Source: Flavobacteriales bacterium
GTDB taxonomy: Bacteria > Bacteroidota > Bacteroidia > CAIKAF01
Direction: 5' to 3'
DNA: 34,652 nucleotides
Assembly (NCBI GenBank): GCA_025055635.1
Contig: JANWWQ010000017.1
Location: 1-34,652, forward strand
Part shown: positions 7,462-15,478 of the stretch, piece after piece
How the letters are laid out: each line of letters begins with the position of its first letter
Numbering within the stretch: the first letter of the stretch is position 1
Program-made: the position numbers and the translations under genes
Notes under the pieces: model-generated
The model's input: the letters and a program-made list of their open reading frames with translations, nothing else
What the model was told of the DNA's origin: nothing
The model's database searches: none

Positions 7462-8412
7462 ATGCAAAGCCACACCCGGCCCCGGTTGTCGGTGGTGCTG
7501 CCGGTGCATAATGAAGAATGTTCCTTGCGCCCTCTTGCAGAACAATTGGAAGCAATTTTGGGGTCTCTTGTAGGCGAGGATTGGGAAATTTTGTGGGTGG
7601 ATGATGGCAGCACGGATAGCAGCCTCCGCGCCATAAAAAGTTTGTGTGAAAAAGATGGTCGCCATAAGTTCCTTAGTTTCAGCCGCAACTTTGGCCATCA
7701 GCAAGCATTGCTGGCCGGTTTGAGGAATTGTAAAGGAGAGTGTGTGGTGGTGATGGATGCCGATTTTCAGGACCCTCCGCATGTGATCAATCAGTTTTGG
7801 GCCTTAAGTCAACAGGGTTATGATGTGGTGTACGGCCGGCGTATTATACGGCACGAGGGGTGGTGGAAAAGATTTACGGCTGCGTTGTTTTACAGGCTTT
7901 TAAATCGACTGGCGGAGGTGCCCATTCCGCTGGATGCGGGCGACTTTAGGTTGATGCGGCGCAGGGTAGTGGAGGCTTTGCTTTCCATGCCTGAGAGCGA
8001 TCGTTTTCTTAGAGGACAGGTGGCCTGGTTGGGGTTTCGCCAAGCCGAGGTAGCCTATGAACGGCCGCCGCGCAGCGCTGGTCGGCCTTCTTACACTCTG
8101 GCTCGCTCTGTGGGACTAGCGGTGAGCGCCCTCACAGGCTTCAGTGCCGTACCCTTGAGGGTGGCTTCGTGGCTCGGTTTGTTGGGAAGCTTAGCCACTC
8201 TGCCGGTAGCGGCATGGGCCCTGTATGCGCGTTTTGTGGACCATGATTATGTACCTGGGTGGGCCTCCCTCATGCTGACAGTCCTGTTTTTCGGTAGTAT
8301 TCAGCTGGTTTGCCTGGGAATCATTGGGGAATATCTACACAGGATTTATAACGATGTAAGGCGTCGGCCCCACTATGTTATCGCTGAAAGCAATATTCCG
8401 GATGTGAAGTAG
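7462..8412 (+). CDS. GT2 glycosyltransferase, GtrB/ArnC/DPM1-like
   Basis: 316 residues. The N-terminal GT-A domain has LSVVLPVHNEE, VDDGSTD and the DxD-type VMDADFQDPP (Asp99-Ala-Asp101) that binds the metal-nucleotide sugar; SRNFGHQQALLAGL is typical of dolichyl/undecaprenyl-phosphate sugar transferases. Two hydrophobic segments lie at about residues 228-250 and 268-292, followed by the family's GEYLHRIYNDVRRRPHYV ending. The likely reaction is transfer of a sugar from a nucleotide to a polyprenyl phosphate at the inner membrane for later use outside. It starts 4 nt after scoB, so the two are co-transcribed, though no functional link is evident. A weak terminator-like hairpin follows the stop. 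The sugar is unknown. Confidence 0.92.
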   Translation: MQSHTRPRLSVVLPVHNEECSLRPLAEQLEAILGSLVGEDWEILWVDDGSTDSSLRAIKSLCEKDGRHKFLSFSRNFGHQQALLAGLRNCKGECVVVMDADFQDPPHVINQFWALSQQGYDVVYGRRIIRHEGWWKRFTAALFYRLLNRLAEVPIPLDAGDFRLMRRRVVEALLSMPESDRFLRGQVAWLGFRQAEVAYERPPRSAGRPSYTLARSVGLAVSALTGFSAVPLRVASWLGLLGSLATLPVAAWALYARFVDHDYVPGWASLMLTVLFFGSIQLVCLGIIGEYLHRIYNDVRRRPHYVIAESNIPDVK

Positions 8413-8415
8413 GTG

Positions 8416-8434
8416 AAAACCTTGGCGGTTTTTT
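8416..8434 (+). terminator. Possible terminator after the glycosyltransferase
   Basis: AAAACC (8416-8421) pairs with GGTTTT (8427-8432) around loop TTGGC, and more Ts follow. It sits directly after the stop codon. The stem is A/T-rich and short, so it may be weak. Confidence 0.4.
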
Positions 8435-8461
8435 CGTACAGAGGTAAGCTACGCGTAAGGT

Positions 8462-8555
8462 ATGCAGAGGGCGGCCTTAGGCCGGTCCTGACTTGCTCCC
8501 AGAGCTTGGTCCAAAAGGCAACAATGGCAGGAACCCAAGTGCTGCCTGGGGCCAC
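8462..8555. repeat. Decayed copy of the GC-rich palindromic element
   Basis: Positions 8462-8485 match 16966-16989 at 21 of 24 bases (ATGC, then GAGGGCGGCC, then AGGCCGG). Further scattered matches follow, including GACTTGC versus GCCTTGC and GGAACCC-TGC-GCC. The long hairpin of the other copy is not preserved. The element occupies most of the 8413-8643 gap, which otherwise shows no gene. Confidence 0.55.
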
Positions 8556-8643
8556 GCCGTATCCCGCCGTGTGGCAATTGCTGCTGTCGGGAGCACGCCC
8601 AAATCCACCAAAAAACCATACGGTAAAACCCCGCTAGAAGAAG

Positions 8644-8675
8644 TTTGGCTGTTTAGGGTCATGACCTTATTTTTG
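8644..8675 (+). promoter_or_regulatory. Bacteroidota-type promoter of the zapB-like/zapA/rny operon
   Basis: TTTG (8644-8647) and TATTTTTG (8668-8675) are 20 nt apart. The predicted start near 8680 gives a leader of about 24 nt to ATG 8704. The tight spacing downstream suggests one transcript through zapA, rny and perhaps the flippase. Confidence 0.65.
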
Positions 8676-8703
8676 CCATAACAGTTCAGGATTGTATTCC
8701 AAT

Positions 8704-9006
8704 ATGATTGAATTGGCTAAACAATTAAGGGAAAAGGTGGATATGCTGATGGAAGAGCATAGTCGACTAAAGAGGGAAAATGAGTTTCTGATAAAAGAAA
8801 ACAGCCAATTGCGCAGTACTGTCTTCCGACTCAGTGAATTACTTAAAAACAATAATAAAAACGCAGAAGACAATAGTTCGGAAGGGTTACATGTGGAAGA
8901 GCTGTGCCGCCTCGGGCAGGAGAGCCTGCAGGCTTTGGAAAGCGTGAAGGTAGATATTGAGTATTGCCTTGCCAAGCTCAATGAACAAGTGGCCCGCCAT
9001 GCCTGA
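8704..9006 (+). CDS. Small coiled-coil protein, ZapB-like by position
   Basis: 100 residues from ATG 8704 (a TTG four codons upstream lies nearer the promoter and is less likely). Residues ~5-50 form a heptad-rich coiled coil (KQLREKVDMLMEEHSRLKRE, then NSQLRSTVFRLSELL). A polar linker and a second helix (ESLQALESVKVDIEYCLAKL) follow. It has no signal or membrane segment. Its stop overlaps the zapA start by 8 nt, which implies translational coupling. Small coiled-coil proteins are commonly found directly before zapA in Bacteroidota, and ZapB in other bacteria is a coiled-coil partner of ZapA at the division ring. A ZapB-like role is inferred from shape and position, not from recognisable homology. 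Confidence 0.75.
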   Translation: MIELAKQLREKVDMLMEEHSRLKRENEFLIKENSQLRSTVFRLSELLKNNNKNAEDNSSEGLHVEELCRLGQESLQALESVKVDIEYCLAKLNEQVARHA

Positions 9007-9310
9007 CAAACCCCATACAGTATTGGTTAAAATTTCCGGGAAGGACTACAGGCTGGTTGTGGGCGCTGACCAAGAAACTACTCTCTTGAGAGCCGCTGAC
9101 ATTGTCAATGCCGGTATAGAGAAATACAAGCAATCGCCCAGTGTTTCCCTGTTGGGCGATGCGCTGGCATTATGTGCCCTGGAATTGGCCATGCGTCTGC
9201 TGAAAGGCAACTCAACGGCGACGGAAGCCGATAGTCAGGGGTGGCATATACTTAAAGAGCTTGACAGAGAGCTGAGCGAATACCTGGCCCTCCACGTGAA
9301 GCCCCAATGA
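8999..9310 (+). CDS. zapA: Cell division protein ZapA
   Basis: 103 residues. ZapA binds FtsZ and cross-links its filaments at the division site. The N-terminal [17 protein letters not shown] strand pair, the helix with [16 protein letters not shown] and then [18 protein letters not shown] are the family's globular-head pattern, followed by a C-terminal helix. ATG 8999 is preferred because it gives the normal family start; upstream codons would lengthen the overlap with the previous gene. RNase Y follows after 34 nt, an arrangement common in Bacteroidota. The gap is too short for a 6S RNA, which sits next to zapA in some bacteria. Confidence 0.88.
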   Translation: MPDKPHTVLVKISGKDYRLVVGADQETTLLRAADIVNAGIEKYKQSPSVSLLGDALALCALELAMRLLKGNSTATEADSQGWHILKELDRELSEYLALHVKPQ

Positions 9311-9344
9311 CTGTTGCCTCTGCCGCATCCAGTCTGATAGCACT

Positions 9345-10895
9345 ATGGAAATTACCTACGTCGCCATTCTTTTAGCAACTTTGATTGTGGGCCTTGCTGT
9401 GGGGTATTTGTGGGGCTATGCCTTTTTGAAAAGGCTAAATACCACGAAGGCAGCGCAAATCATTAAGGAGGCCGAAGCGAAAGCTGAGACCTTGTTAAAA
9501 GACAAAATGTTGGAGGCCAAGGAAAAAATCCTGGCCATGAAAGCGGAGCACGAAAATTATGTGAGAGAAGTTGAAAAAAAACTTCAGGAACAGGTGCAGC
9601 GTCTAAAAGGCAAAGAACAAGCCTTACAGCAGAAGCTGGAGTACACCAATAGACTCCAGCATGCCTTACAGGAGAAGGACAAGGCCGCAAAAGAGAAGCT
9701 GGATATGCTACAGAAGCGAGAAGAGGAGTTGGAAAAGATTAAGGTTCGTAGTATCCAGCAGTTGGAGGCCTTATCGGGACTTTCTCGGGAAGAGGCACGA
9801 CGTCAGCTGGTAGAAACCATTAAAAATGAAGCCCGGGCGGAAGCGGCCGCATTCATTCAAAGTACTATGGAGGAAGCCCGACTTACTGCTCAAAAAGAAG
9901 CCCGTCGCATTGTCATTCAGACTATTCAGCGTATAGGTACAGAGACGGCTGTAGAAAATGCCATCACCGTATTTCCATTGGAAAACGATGATATCAAAGG
10001 GCGTATCATCGGACGGGAAGGCCGCAATATCCGAGCCTTGGAGGCCGCAACCGGCGTGGAATTTATTATAGACGATACTCCCGAAACCATTGTACTTTCC
10101 TGTTTTGATCCTGTTCGGCGCGAAATAGCTAGACTGGCACTGCAACAATTGGTTTTGGACGGACGCATTCATCCCGGACGTATTGAAGAGGTGGTAGAAA
10201 AAGTGACTAAGCAAATAGAAGATGAAATTGTAGAGGTGGGTAAACGCACGGCCATTGACTTGGGTATTCATGGCCTGCACCCAGAACTTATTCGCTATGT
10301 GGGCCGAATGAAATACCGTTCTTCGTATGGCCAGAATCTGCTTCAGCATTCCCGAGAGGTGGCCAACCTGTGTGCTGTGATGGCCGCTGAGCTAGGGCTT
10401 AATCCAAAGCTGGCCAAGCGGGCTGGTTTGCTGCACGACATCGGCAAAGTGTCGGACGTGGATAATGAGTTACCCCATGCCTTGCTGGGCATGAAGCTGG
10501 CCGAGAAATACAAAGAAAATCCGGAAGTATGCAACGCCATAGGGGCCCACCATGACGAAATTGAAATGACCAGCCTGATTTCCCCGATTGTCCAAGTGTG
10601 TGACGCCATTTCTGGGGCCCGACCAGGGGCACGGCGCGAAGTTACCGCCTCCTATATCCAGCGGATTAAAGATTTGGAAAACTTGGCCATGGCCATGCCC
10701 GGTGTGTCTAAGGCGTTCGCCATTCAGGCGGGCCGTGAGCTTCGCGTGATAGCGGAGAGCGATAAGGTCTCCGATCAGGAAGCTGATGCTCTGGCTCTTT
10801 CCATATCGCAAAAAATCCAGAAAGAGCTGACTTACCCTGGTCAGGTGAAGGTGACTGTGATCCGTGAAAAGCGCTCAGTGGCCATTGCCCGCTGA
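9345..10895 (+). CDS. rny: Ribonuclease Y
   Basis: 516 residues, close to the usual ~520. RNase Y is a membrane-anchored endoribonuclease that starts mRNA decay. Domains in order: an N-terminal transmembrane helix (about residues 3-25, [20 protein letters not shown]), a long charged coiled coil (~30-190), a KH RNA-binding domain with [15 protein letters not shown] (from about residue 219) and an HD phosphohydrolase domain with the metal-binding LLHDIGK (His364-Asp365) and GAHHDE. The C-terminal [20 protein letters not shown] is typical. It lies 34 nt after zapA and its stop is followed within one base by a possible GTG start of the flippase gene, so it sits inside an operon. All key residues appear intact. 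Confidence 0.97.
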   Translation: MEITYVAILLATLIVGLAVGYLWGYAFLKRLNTTKAAQIIKEAEAKAETLLKDKMLEAKEKILAMKAEHENYVREVEKKLQEQVQRLKGKEQALQQKLEYTNRLQHALQEKDKAAKEKLDMLQKREEELEKIKVRSIQQLEALSGLSREEARRQLVETIKNEARAEAAAFIQSTMEEARLTAQKEARRIVIQTIQRIGTETAVENAITVFPLENDDIKGRIIGREGRNIRALEAATGVEFIIDDTPETIVLSCFDPVRREIARLALQQLVLDGRIHPGRIEEVVEKVTKQIEDEIVEVGKRTAIDLGIHGLHPELIRYVGRMKYRSSYGQNLLQHSREVANLCAVMAAELGLNPKLAKRAGLLHDIGKVSDVDNELPHALLGMKLAEKYKENPEVCNAIGAHHDEIEMTSLISPIVQVCDAISGARPGARREVTASYIQRIKDLENLAMAMPGVSKAFAIQAGRELRVIAESDKVSDQEADALALSISQKIQKELTYPGQVKVTVIREKRSVAIAR

Positions 10896-10896
10896 A

Positions 10897-12204
10897 GTGT
10901 CCAGCTCCCCTGACTCCGAAGCCTCTGTAGCAGATTTTGCGACATTTCGTCGCCACGCCACAGTATCGATTATTGGCACCCTCGTGGCTCAGGGTCTGGT
11001 GGTGGCAGCCCAGCCTTTATTACGCAGATGGTATCCCCCAGAAGCCTTCGGGGAATTATCGCTGTATATCAGTGTTGTGGGTGTGCTTTCTGTAGTGGCT
11101 CCTTTCCGTTACGACTTGGCCCTGGCAGTGCCTCGGAACAGAGATCGCGCCATGCGCCTGTTCTGGGGTGGCCTGATGTTATGCACTGCTTTTTCCGTCC
11201 TGGTTTCTGGGACATTTTTGTTGATGGACGACCTGCTGATCAGGGTCCTAAAATTTCCACCGAGCGCCCGGTGGTGGCTTCCGCTGACGGGCCTATCTGT
11301 GTGGGCATACGGCTTTTTCCTACTGTTACAGAGCCTTTTTTCACGAGATCATCGCTACATGGCCGTCAATGGATTGAAAATATTTCGCCGGGTGCCCGAA
11401 GTGATTCTTCAGATTTTGGGGTCGGGGCTGAGCCAGGCTGGCTTATTGCTCGGTGAACTGGTCGGCCGATTGTGTTCAGTGCTATGGGGGGTCTGGTGGC
11501 TTCGTCGATATGAAAAACCTAAACTATTCAGAAGTTTGGTCCTCATGGATGTGTGCAAACATTTGTGGGCTTTTCGGCGTTACCCAGCGAGTTCATTTTT
11601 CCCTACCCTATTCAATGCTCTGGCCTTGCTTGCCCCTGGTCTTCTCGTGAATTACCATTTTGGGGTGATAGAGAACGGACTTTTTGACATGGGTCTGATG
11701 GTGGTCGCCTTCCCGGTCACCTTTTTGATAAATTCTTTGTCCAACGTTTTGCTGGCCTACCTTTCCCAACTTTATCGTGAGAAAGCACCTATGAAAAAAT
11801 TTCTATTGCGCACTTTACGGGGTCTAGGACTTGGGGTGTTGGGGCTCTTTTTGGTGGTGTGGACCCTGGGTCCATCAGGCTTTGAATTTTTATTCGGGCC
11901 ACCTTATAGGGTCAGCGCTTTCTATGCCCTGATTCTATTACCTGCGCTGGGGTCACGGCTTATGGCAGCCCCTCTGGCCGTTGTATTTGCAGCAGTCAAC
12001 AGAATACACGGGAGCGTGTGGTGGCAATACACTTATACAGCGGCAATATTGCTTTTTTTCCTGCTACCTTTTAGGTCCATGGAAACCTTTTTGTGGAGTT
12101 TTTCCCTCACGGAAACCGTTTTGAATCTTCTCTATTTGTGGCACATTTATGGTACAGTCAACAGGGTTGAAAAAATGTATTGTTTAAAAAAAATTTATAT
12201 GTAA
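10897..12204 (+). CDS. Polysaccharide (Wzx-type) flippase family membrane protein
   Basis: About 435 residues with roughly twelve hydrophobic segments. The start TVSIIGTLVAQGLVVAAQPLL, then LYISVVGVLSVVAPFRYDLALAVP, is characteristic of oligosaccharide flippases of the MOP superfamily (the stretch usually reads F...YE.AI..P). These move lipid-linked sugars across the inner membrane. GTG 10897 is chosen because it follows the rny stop by one base; GTG 10864 would overlap rny by 32 nt. No polymerase or glycosyltransferase cluster surrounds it, although GT2 genes occur at 7462 and 20062. The substrate is unknown. Its 3' end is close to the next gene. Confidence 0.83.
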   Translation: MSSSPDSEASVADFATFRRHATVSIIGTLVAQGLVVAAQPLLRRWYPPEAFGELSLYISVVGVLSVVAPFRYDLALAVPRNRDRAMRLFWGGLMLCTAFSVLVSGTFLLMDDLLIRVLKFPPSARWWLPLTGLSVWAYGFFLLLQSLFSRDHRYMAVNGLKIFRRVPEVILQILGSGLSQAGLLLGELVGRLCSVLWGVWWLRRYEKPKLFRSLVLMDVCKHLWAFRRYPASSFFPTLFNALALLAPGLLVNYHFGVIENGLFDMGLMVVAFPVTFLINSLSNVLLAYLSQLYREKAPMKKFLLRTLRGLGLGVLGLFLVVWTLGPSGFEFLFGPPYRVSAFYALILLPALGSRLMAAPLAVVFAAVNRIHGSVWWQYTYTAAILLFFLLPFRSMETFLWSFSLTETVLNLLYLWHIYGTVNRVEKMYCLKKIYM

Positions 12205-12213
12205 AATAAGATG

Positions 12214-12221
12214 TACCTTTG
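12214..12221 (+). promoter_or_regulatory. Possible -7 promoter element before the coiled-coil gene
   Basis: TACCTTTG fits TAnnTTTG, but I see no TTTG at the proper upstream distance. If used, transcription would start near 12226, downstream of the TTG at 12219, and the true start codon would have to be later. Confidence 0.35.
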
Positions 12222-13928
12222 CAATATATTAAAGTAGGCAGATTCATAAAATTGATTTTTGCCTGCGGGGGCATTTTTTCCCTATACCCCCGGGGTATGG
12301 GCCTTTTTGCTCAATCTTACAGTATAGGACTGGTAGGTTACATAAAGCCTGAAGGCGGTTCAGCGGCAGAAGCCGTTGTAGTGGTTCGGAAGAATGGAGT
12401 AAAAATCGGAGAATATGTTCCCAATCAGTCGGGCATGTATAGCATTGAGCTGGAGTATCAGAACGAATTTGTGATTGAGTTTACGGCCCCTGGTTATGTG
12501 ACAAAGCGGGTGGAAGTGAATACGGCTATTTTGAAGGAATTGGAGGCCCAGGATGTGGCACCGCTGGAATTTAACATCAGCTTGCCTAAAGCTACCGGAG
12601 GCCCTGTGGACAAGGCTTATGAAAAGCCCGTATCCAGATTTTATTTTGAAAAAAGTGTCATGGATTTTGTGCGGGACAAAATTGTGGAAGATGCCTTCAA
12701 GGCGGAGTTGAAGGCTCGCCAAGAGGAACAGAAGCGGCTGGAGGCTGCTCAAAAGCAGCAGCAGAAGGAAGAGGAAGCCCGCAAAAAGGCCGAAGAGGAG
12801 GCGGCCCGAAAAGCTGCCGAAGAGGAAGCCCGTCGTAAGGCAGAAATGGAGGCCCTGTTGGCCAAGAAGAAAAAGCAGATGGAAGAAGAGGCCCGCCGAA
12901 AAGCAGAGATGGAAGCCAAAGCACGGGCTGAAGAAGAGGCTCGTCAGCGTTTCCTTGAGGAGCAAAAGAGAAAATTGGAAGAGGAGGAGCGTCGTCGCAT
13001 GGAGGAAGCCAAAGCCTACGCTGAAAAAGAAGCCCGCCGGATGGCTGAAGAGGAAGCCCGCCGGCAGGCTGAAGCTCGCAGAAAATTTATTGAAGATAGT
13101 ATGTACGCAGCCTTAAAGGCCCAAAAAGAAGCTGAGGAAGCCCGCCGTCGCCAAGAAAAGGAATTTCTTGAGCAGCTTAAAGTGCAACGTTTAGAAGCCG
13201 AACAAAAAGCACGGAAAGAAGCCGAAGCTGAGCGCCTTCGTCAACGGATGGAGGCGGAACGCCTAGCCGCTGAACGACTTGCCCGTGAGCAGGAAGAGCT
13301 GAGGAAACGCCGCGAAGAAGAGGAGAGACGGCGTGAAGAGGAACGACGCAAAATGGAAGCTGAGCTTTTGGCAGCCAAGATTGCCCTCCAGAAAGCCGAG
13401 GAAGAAGCTGCCCGCAAGCGGGCCGAAGAAGAAGCCAAAAGAATTCGGGAAATGGGCCTTTCCCGAGCTGAACGTATGGCTGAATTGGCCCGCTGGAAAG
13501 AACAAAACACCCTGGAGGACATAAAACATTTCAAGCGCGTCCAACAAATGAAAAAGCAGAAAAAGGCGGAAATTGCTGCTGCTACGTTGCGCGCTCAGCG
13601 AGAGATGGAGCAAAACTATATGGCTATTCAAGATAAACGTATGCAATTAAGACGTGATCGGGAGGAGTATGAGCGTCAAAAACTTGAAGCAGAACGCTTG
13701 CTGGCCCTGGAAAAAGAAGAACGGCGCCTCGCTCTGCTGCGGGAACGCCAAAACATGAAAGTGGTATCTTTGGTTCCTTACACAGAGGCCGTGCGTCAAA
13801 ATCCAAGGATGCGTTATTATGGTTATGTAAACTTTGGTGATGGAACAGGGCCTATTGAGGTCACGGAGGAAGAGTTCAAAAAATACGAGAAGGAGATGGA
13901 AGAGATTTACAACGTGGTACCTCGGTAA
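12219..13928 (+). CDS. Exported protein with beta-sandwich N-terminus and long coiled coil
   Basis: Up to 569 residues. The N-terminus looks like a signal peptide (basic start, then LIFACGGIF..., ending near LFAQ). Next comes a ~90-residue domain (SIGLVGYIKPEGG, NGVKIGEYVPNQSGMYSIEL, FTAPGYVTKRVEV) resembling carboxypeptidase-regulatory-like beta sandwiches. Residues ~160-512 are an almost unbroken, highly charged coiled coil with many EEARRKAEEEA-like units rich in Glu, Lys, Arg and Ala. A C-terminal ~55-residue region (VVSLVPYTEAVRQNPRMRYYGYVNFGDG) is globular. I do not recognise a named family; TolA-like or periplasm-spanning scaffold roles are possible. The start is unsure: TTG 12219 overlaps a -7-like element, and TTG 12252 or a rare ATT at 12228 are alternatives. 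It converges with the decarboxylase gene, 13 nt away. Confidence 0.8.
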   Translation: MQYIKVGRFIKLIFACGGIFSLYPRGMGLFAQSYSIGLVGYIKPEGGSAAEAVVVVRKNGVKIGEYVPNQSGMYSIELEYQNEFVIEFTAPGYVTKRVEVNTAILKELEAQDVAPLEFNISLPKATGGPVDKAYEKPVSRFYFEKSVMDFVRDKIVEDAFKAELKARQEEQKRLEAAQKQQQKEEEARKKAEEEAARKAAEEEARRKAEMEALLAKKKKQMEEEARRKAEMEAKARAEEEARQRFLEEQKRKLEEEERRRMEEAKAYAEKEARRMAEEEARRQAEARRKFIEDSMYAALKAQKEAEEARRRQEKEFLEQLKVQRLEAEQKARKEAEAERLRQRMEAERLAAERLAREQEELRKRREEEERRREEERRKMEAELLAAKIALQKAEEEAARKRAEEEAKRIREMGLSRAERMAELARWKEQNTLEDIKHFKRVQQMKKQKKAEIAAATLRAQREMEQNYMAIQDKRMQLRRDREEYERQKLEAERLLALEKEERRLALLRERQNMKVVSLVPYTEAVRQNPRMRYYGYVNFGDGTGPIEVTEEEFKKYEKEMEEIYNVVPR

Positions 13929-13941
13929 AGAGGATTTTTAC

Positions 13942-14595
13942 TTAGGCTAAGATACTTTCTGCACCTTTAACGTAATCACCTAAATCTATCTTAGTTTTCC
14001 AAGTGGTGGGCCAAAACACATCGGTCCGGCTACCGAACTTAATAAAACCCATTTCCTGGCCGGCTGTTACCCGCTGGCCTACCACAGCGTAGTTTACGAT
14101 ACGACGAGCTACAATACCAGCTATCTGGCGTACTACTACAAGGTGACCTTCGTCGGTGCGGATTGCTGTGGTGCAGCGCTCGTTTAATTCTGAGGATTTA
14201 GGGTGCAAGGCCACGAGGTAGCGGCCGGGATGGTGTTTCACGTACACTACCTCACCTGATACTGGATAGCGATTGACATGTACATTAAAAGGACTCATAA
14301 AAATGCTGACCTTGAAAACATCGGCTTTTAGTACCTCTGTTTCCTTCGTGACGCCCGCAAAGACTATTTTACCATCCGCAGGAGAGAGCACCCGAAAATT
14401 TTTCTGTGGCACAGTGCGAGGGGGATTTCTAAAAAATTGAAGGAAAAAAAGAAATACCGCCAGTGAGCAAGTGACGACAATTCCAACAGTTTCTGGATTT
14501 CCTGGTCGGTAAATGAGCACGACCAGGATGGCCAGTCCACATAATAATCCCACATTCCAGAGAGTTTTGGATCCTTCTTTATGTATCAAGGGCAT
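13942..14595 (-). CDS. psd: Phosphatidylserine decarboxylase family protein (short form)
   Basis: 217 residues, the short membrane-bound form. It makes phosphatidylethanolamine from phosphatidylserine (or acts on an archaetidylserine-like lipid in some relatives). Two N-terminal hydrophobic segments (~12-29 and 35-54) are followed by FFRNPPR, SPADGKIV with the conserved Asp74, FMSPFNVHVNR with His106, and FGSR with Gly188-Ser189. There self-cleavage is expected to create the pyruvoyl cofactor and split the protein into beta and alpha chains. No phosphatidylserine synthase gene is adjacent. It lies 70 nt after the SH3-like gene on the same strand, so it may be the last gene of a bglA-SH3-psd unit. 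A TTTTG just before the ATG resembles a -7 core but fits the consensus poorly. Confidence 0.92.
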   Translation of the reverse strand: MPLIHKEGSKTLWNVGLLCGLAILVVLIYRPGNPETVGIVVTCSLAVFLFFLQFFRNPPRTVPQKNFRVLSPADGKIVFAGVTKETEVLKADVFKVSIFMSPFNVHVNRYPVSGEVVYVKHHPGRYLVALHPKSSELNERCTTAIRTDEGHLVVVRQIAGIVARRIVNYAVVGQRVTAGQEMGFIKFGSRTDVFWPTTWKTKIDLGDYVKGAESILA

Positions 14596-14665
14596 AGCAA
14601 AAGGATCAAAAGTGTTCCAGGGGGGAAAGGTTTAAAGTTTTCAGAAGTTCGTGTTCAATATCAAA

Positions 14666-15478
14666 TTACAGGTCCTTAATGGAGGTGTACTCAAAAATGA
14701 ATTTTCCGTTGCCTAAGTCTTCTACGTCCATTTGTTCCAGGCCTGTCATGGAGAACATATTTGGAAATACGTGCAGGCGACGCCCCCCCACGTCAGTGAA
14801 GTTTGGTTTTAGTAGGGCTTCACGGAATTCCCGAGCCAATTGCTCGCGTTTTTCTTTTTCTTGTTGGTAGGGATTATTTAGGATGTTTGACACGACCATT
14901 TCAATAGTATTTCGGTAAGCGGCACGAACAAACGCCAGCAGGTGTTCCGCGTCAAGTCCAGGGAAATGGATGGCTTCATAAATGTATTCATGGTCTCCAT
15001 ACTCTGTGGTGAGCTGTATCTTACGGCCCTTCCAAGTAAATTCTAGGACTTGCTTAAAGCATTTGTCGGGAGGAGCCTCTGCACAGGTGAGATTTTCCTT
15101 ACTCAGGACTCGGGGTTTAGGGATGTAGCGCCGTAGGTACATTTCTATTTGCCCGCCAGGCGGAGGAGCCGGCATAAACCACAGGTATCCGCCAAAAACG
15201 TAGCCCACGGCTGAATCTGTCTGAACCTTGTACCAATGGTCGCGGATGTAATCAAAAGTATCTTCGCCGTACTTGTCTTGAACTACCATCCGTTTGCCAT
15301 AACGCAGACGCTGGATGACGTTGCCTCTATCCAATTGATCATAAAGCGGAAGGCCTTCAGGCTTTAGGCAATACACGGTGTCGCCAGGGGCGTAGTTAAA
15401 CTGGGCGTAGCACCGACTGCAATTCAAAAAGGTAATGAGGGCAACTCCTATCGCTGGGAGAGAAACTTTTTCCACCAT
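14666..15478 (-). CDS. Secreted protein with SH3-like domain, function unknown
   Basis: 270 residues. A signal peptide (LPAIGVALITFLNCSRCYAQ) precedes a bacterial SH3-like region, about residues 28-105: GDTVYCLKPEGLPLYDQLDRG, ..RYGKRMVVQD.., DHWYKVQTDSAVGYVFGGYL. This resembles domains that bind cell-wall peptides or act as interaction modules. The following ~165 residues (FTWKGRKIQLTTEYGDHEYIYEAIHFPG, a helical stretch, then GGRRLHVFPNMFSMTGLEQ) are unrecognised. Its start overlaps the 3' end of the upstream GH1 gene by 31 nt, suggesting translational coupling; the ATG at 15478 is supported by the signal peptide that immediately follows. A periplasmic or outer-membrane-facing location is expected. 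Confidence 0.75.
   Translation of the reverse strand: MVEKVSLPAIGVALITFLNCSRCYAQFNYAPGDTVYCLKPEGLPLYDQLDRGNVIQRLRYGKRMVVQDKYGEDTFDYIRDHWYKVQTDSAVGYVFGGYLWFMPAPPPGGQIEMYLRRYIPKPRVLSKENLTCAEAPPDKCFKQVLEFTWKGRKIQLTTEYGDHEYIYEAIHFPGLDAEHLLAFVRAAYRNTIEMVVSNILNNPYQQEKEKREQLAREFREALLKPNFTDVGGRRLHVFPNMFSMTGLEQMDVEDLGNGKFIFEYTSIKDL

Noticed and set aside
8413-8637. 74-codon frame after the glycosyltransferase
   Set aside because: Begins at the base after the previous stop, runs through the decayed repeat copy and shows no protein-like pattern.
9311-9344. 6S RNA between zapA and rny
   Set aside because: The gap is only 34 nt, far too short.
12360-12965. Leu/Phe-rich 201-codon minus-strand frame opposite the coiled-coil gene
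   Set aside because: A by-product of Glu/Lys/Arg-rich codons read backwards; not a real membrane protein.
13920-13933. Terminator between the converging coiled-coil and psd genes
   Set aside because: Only a 4-bp CCTC/GAGG stem; too weak to call.
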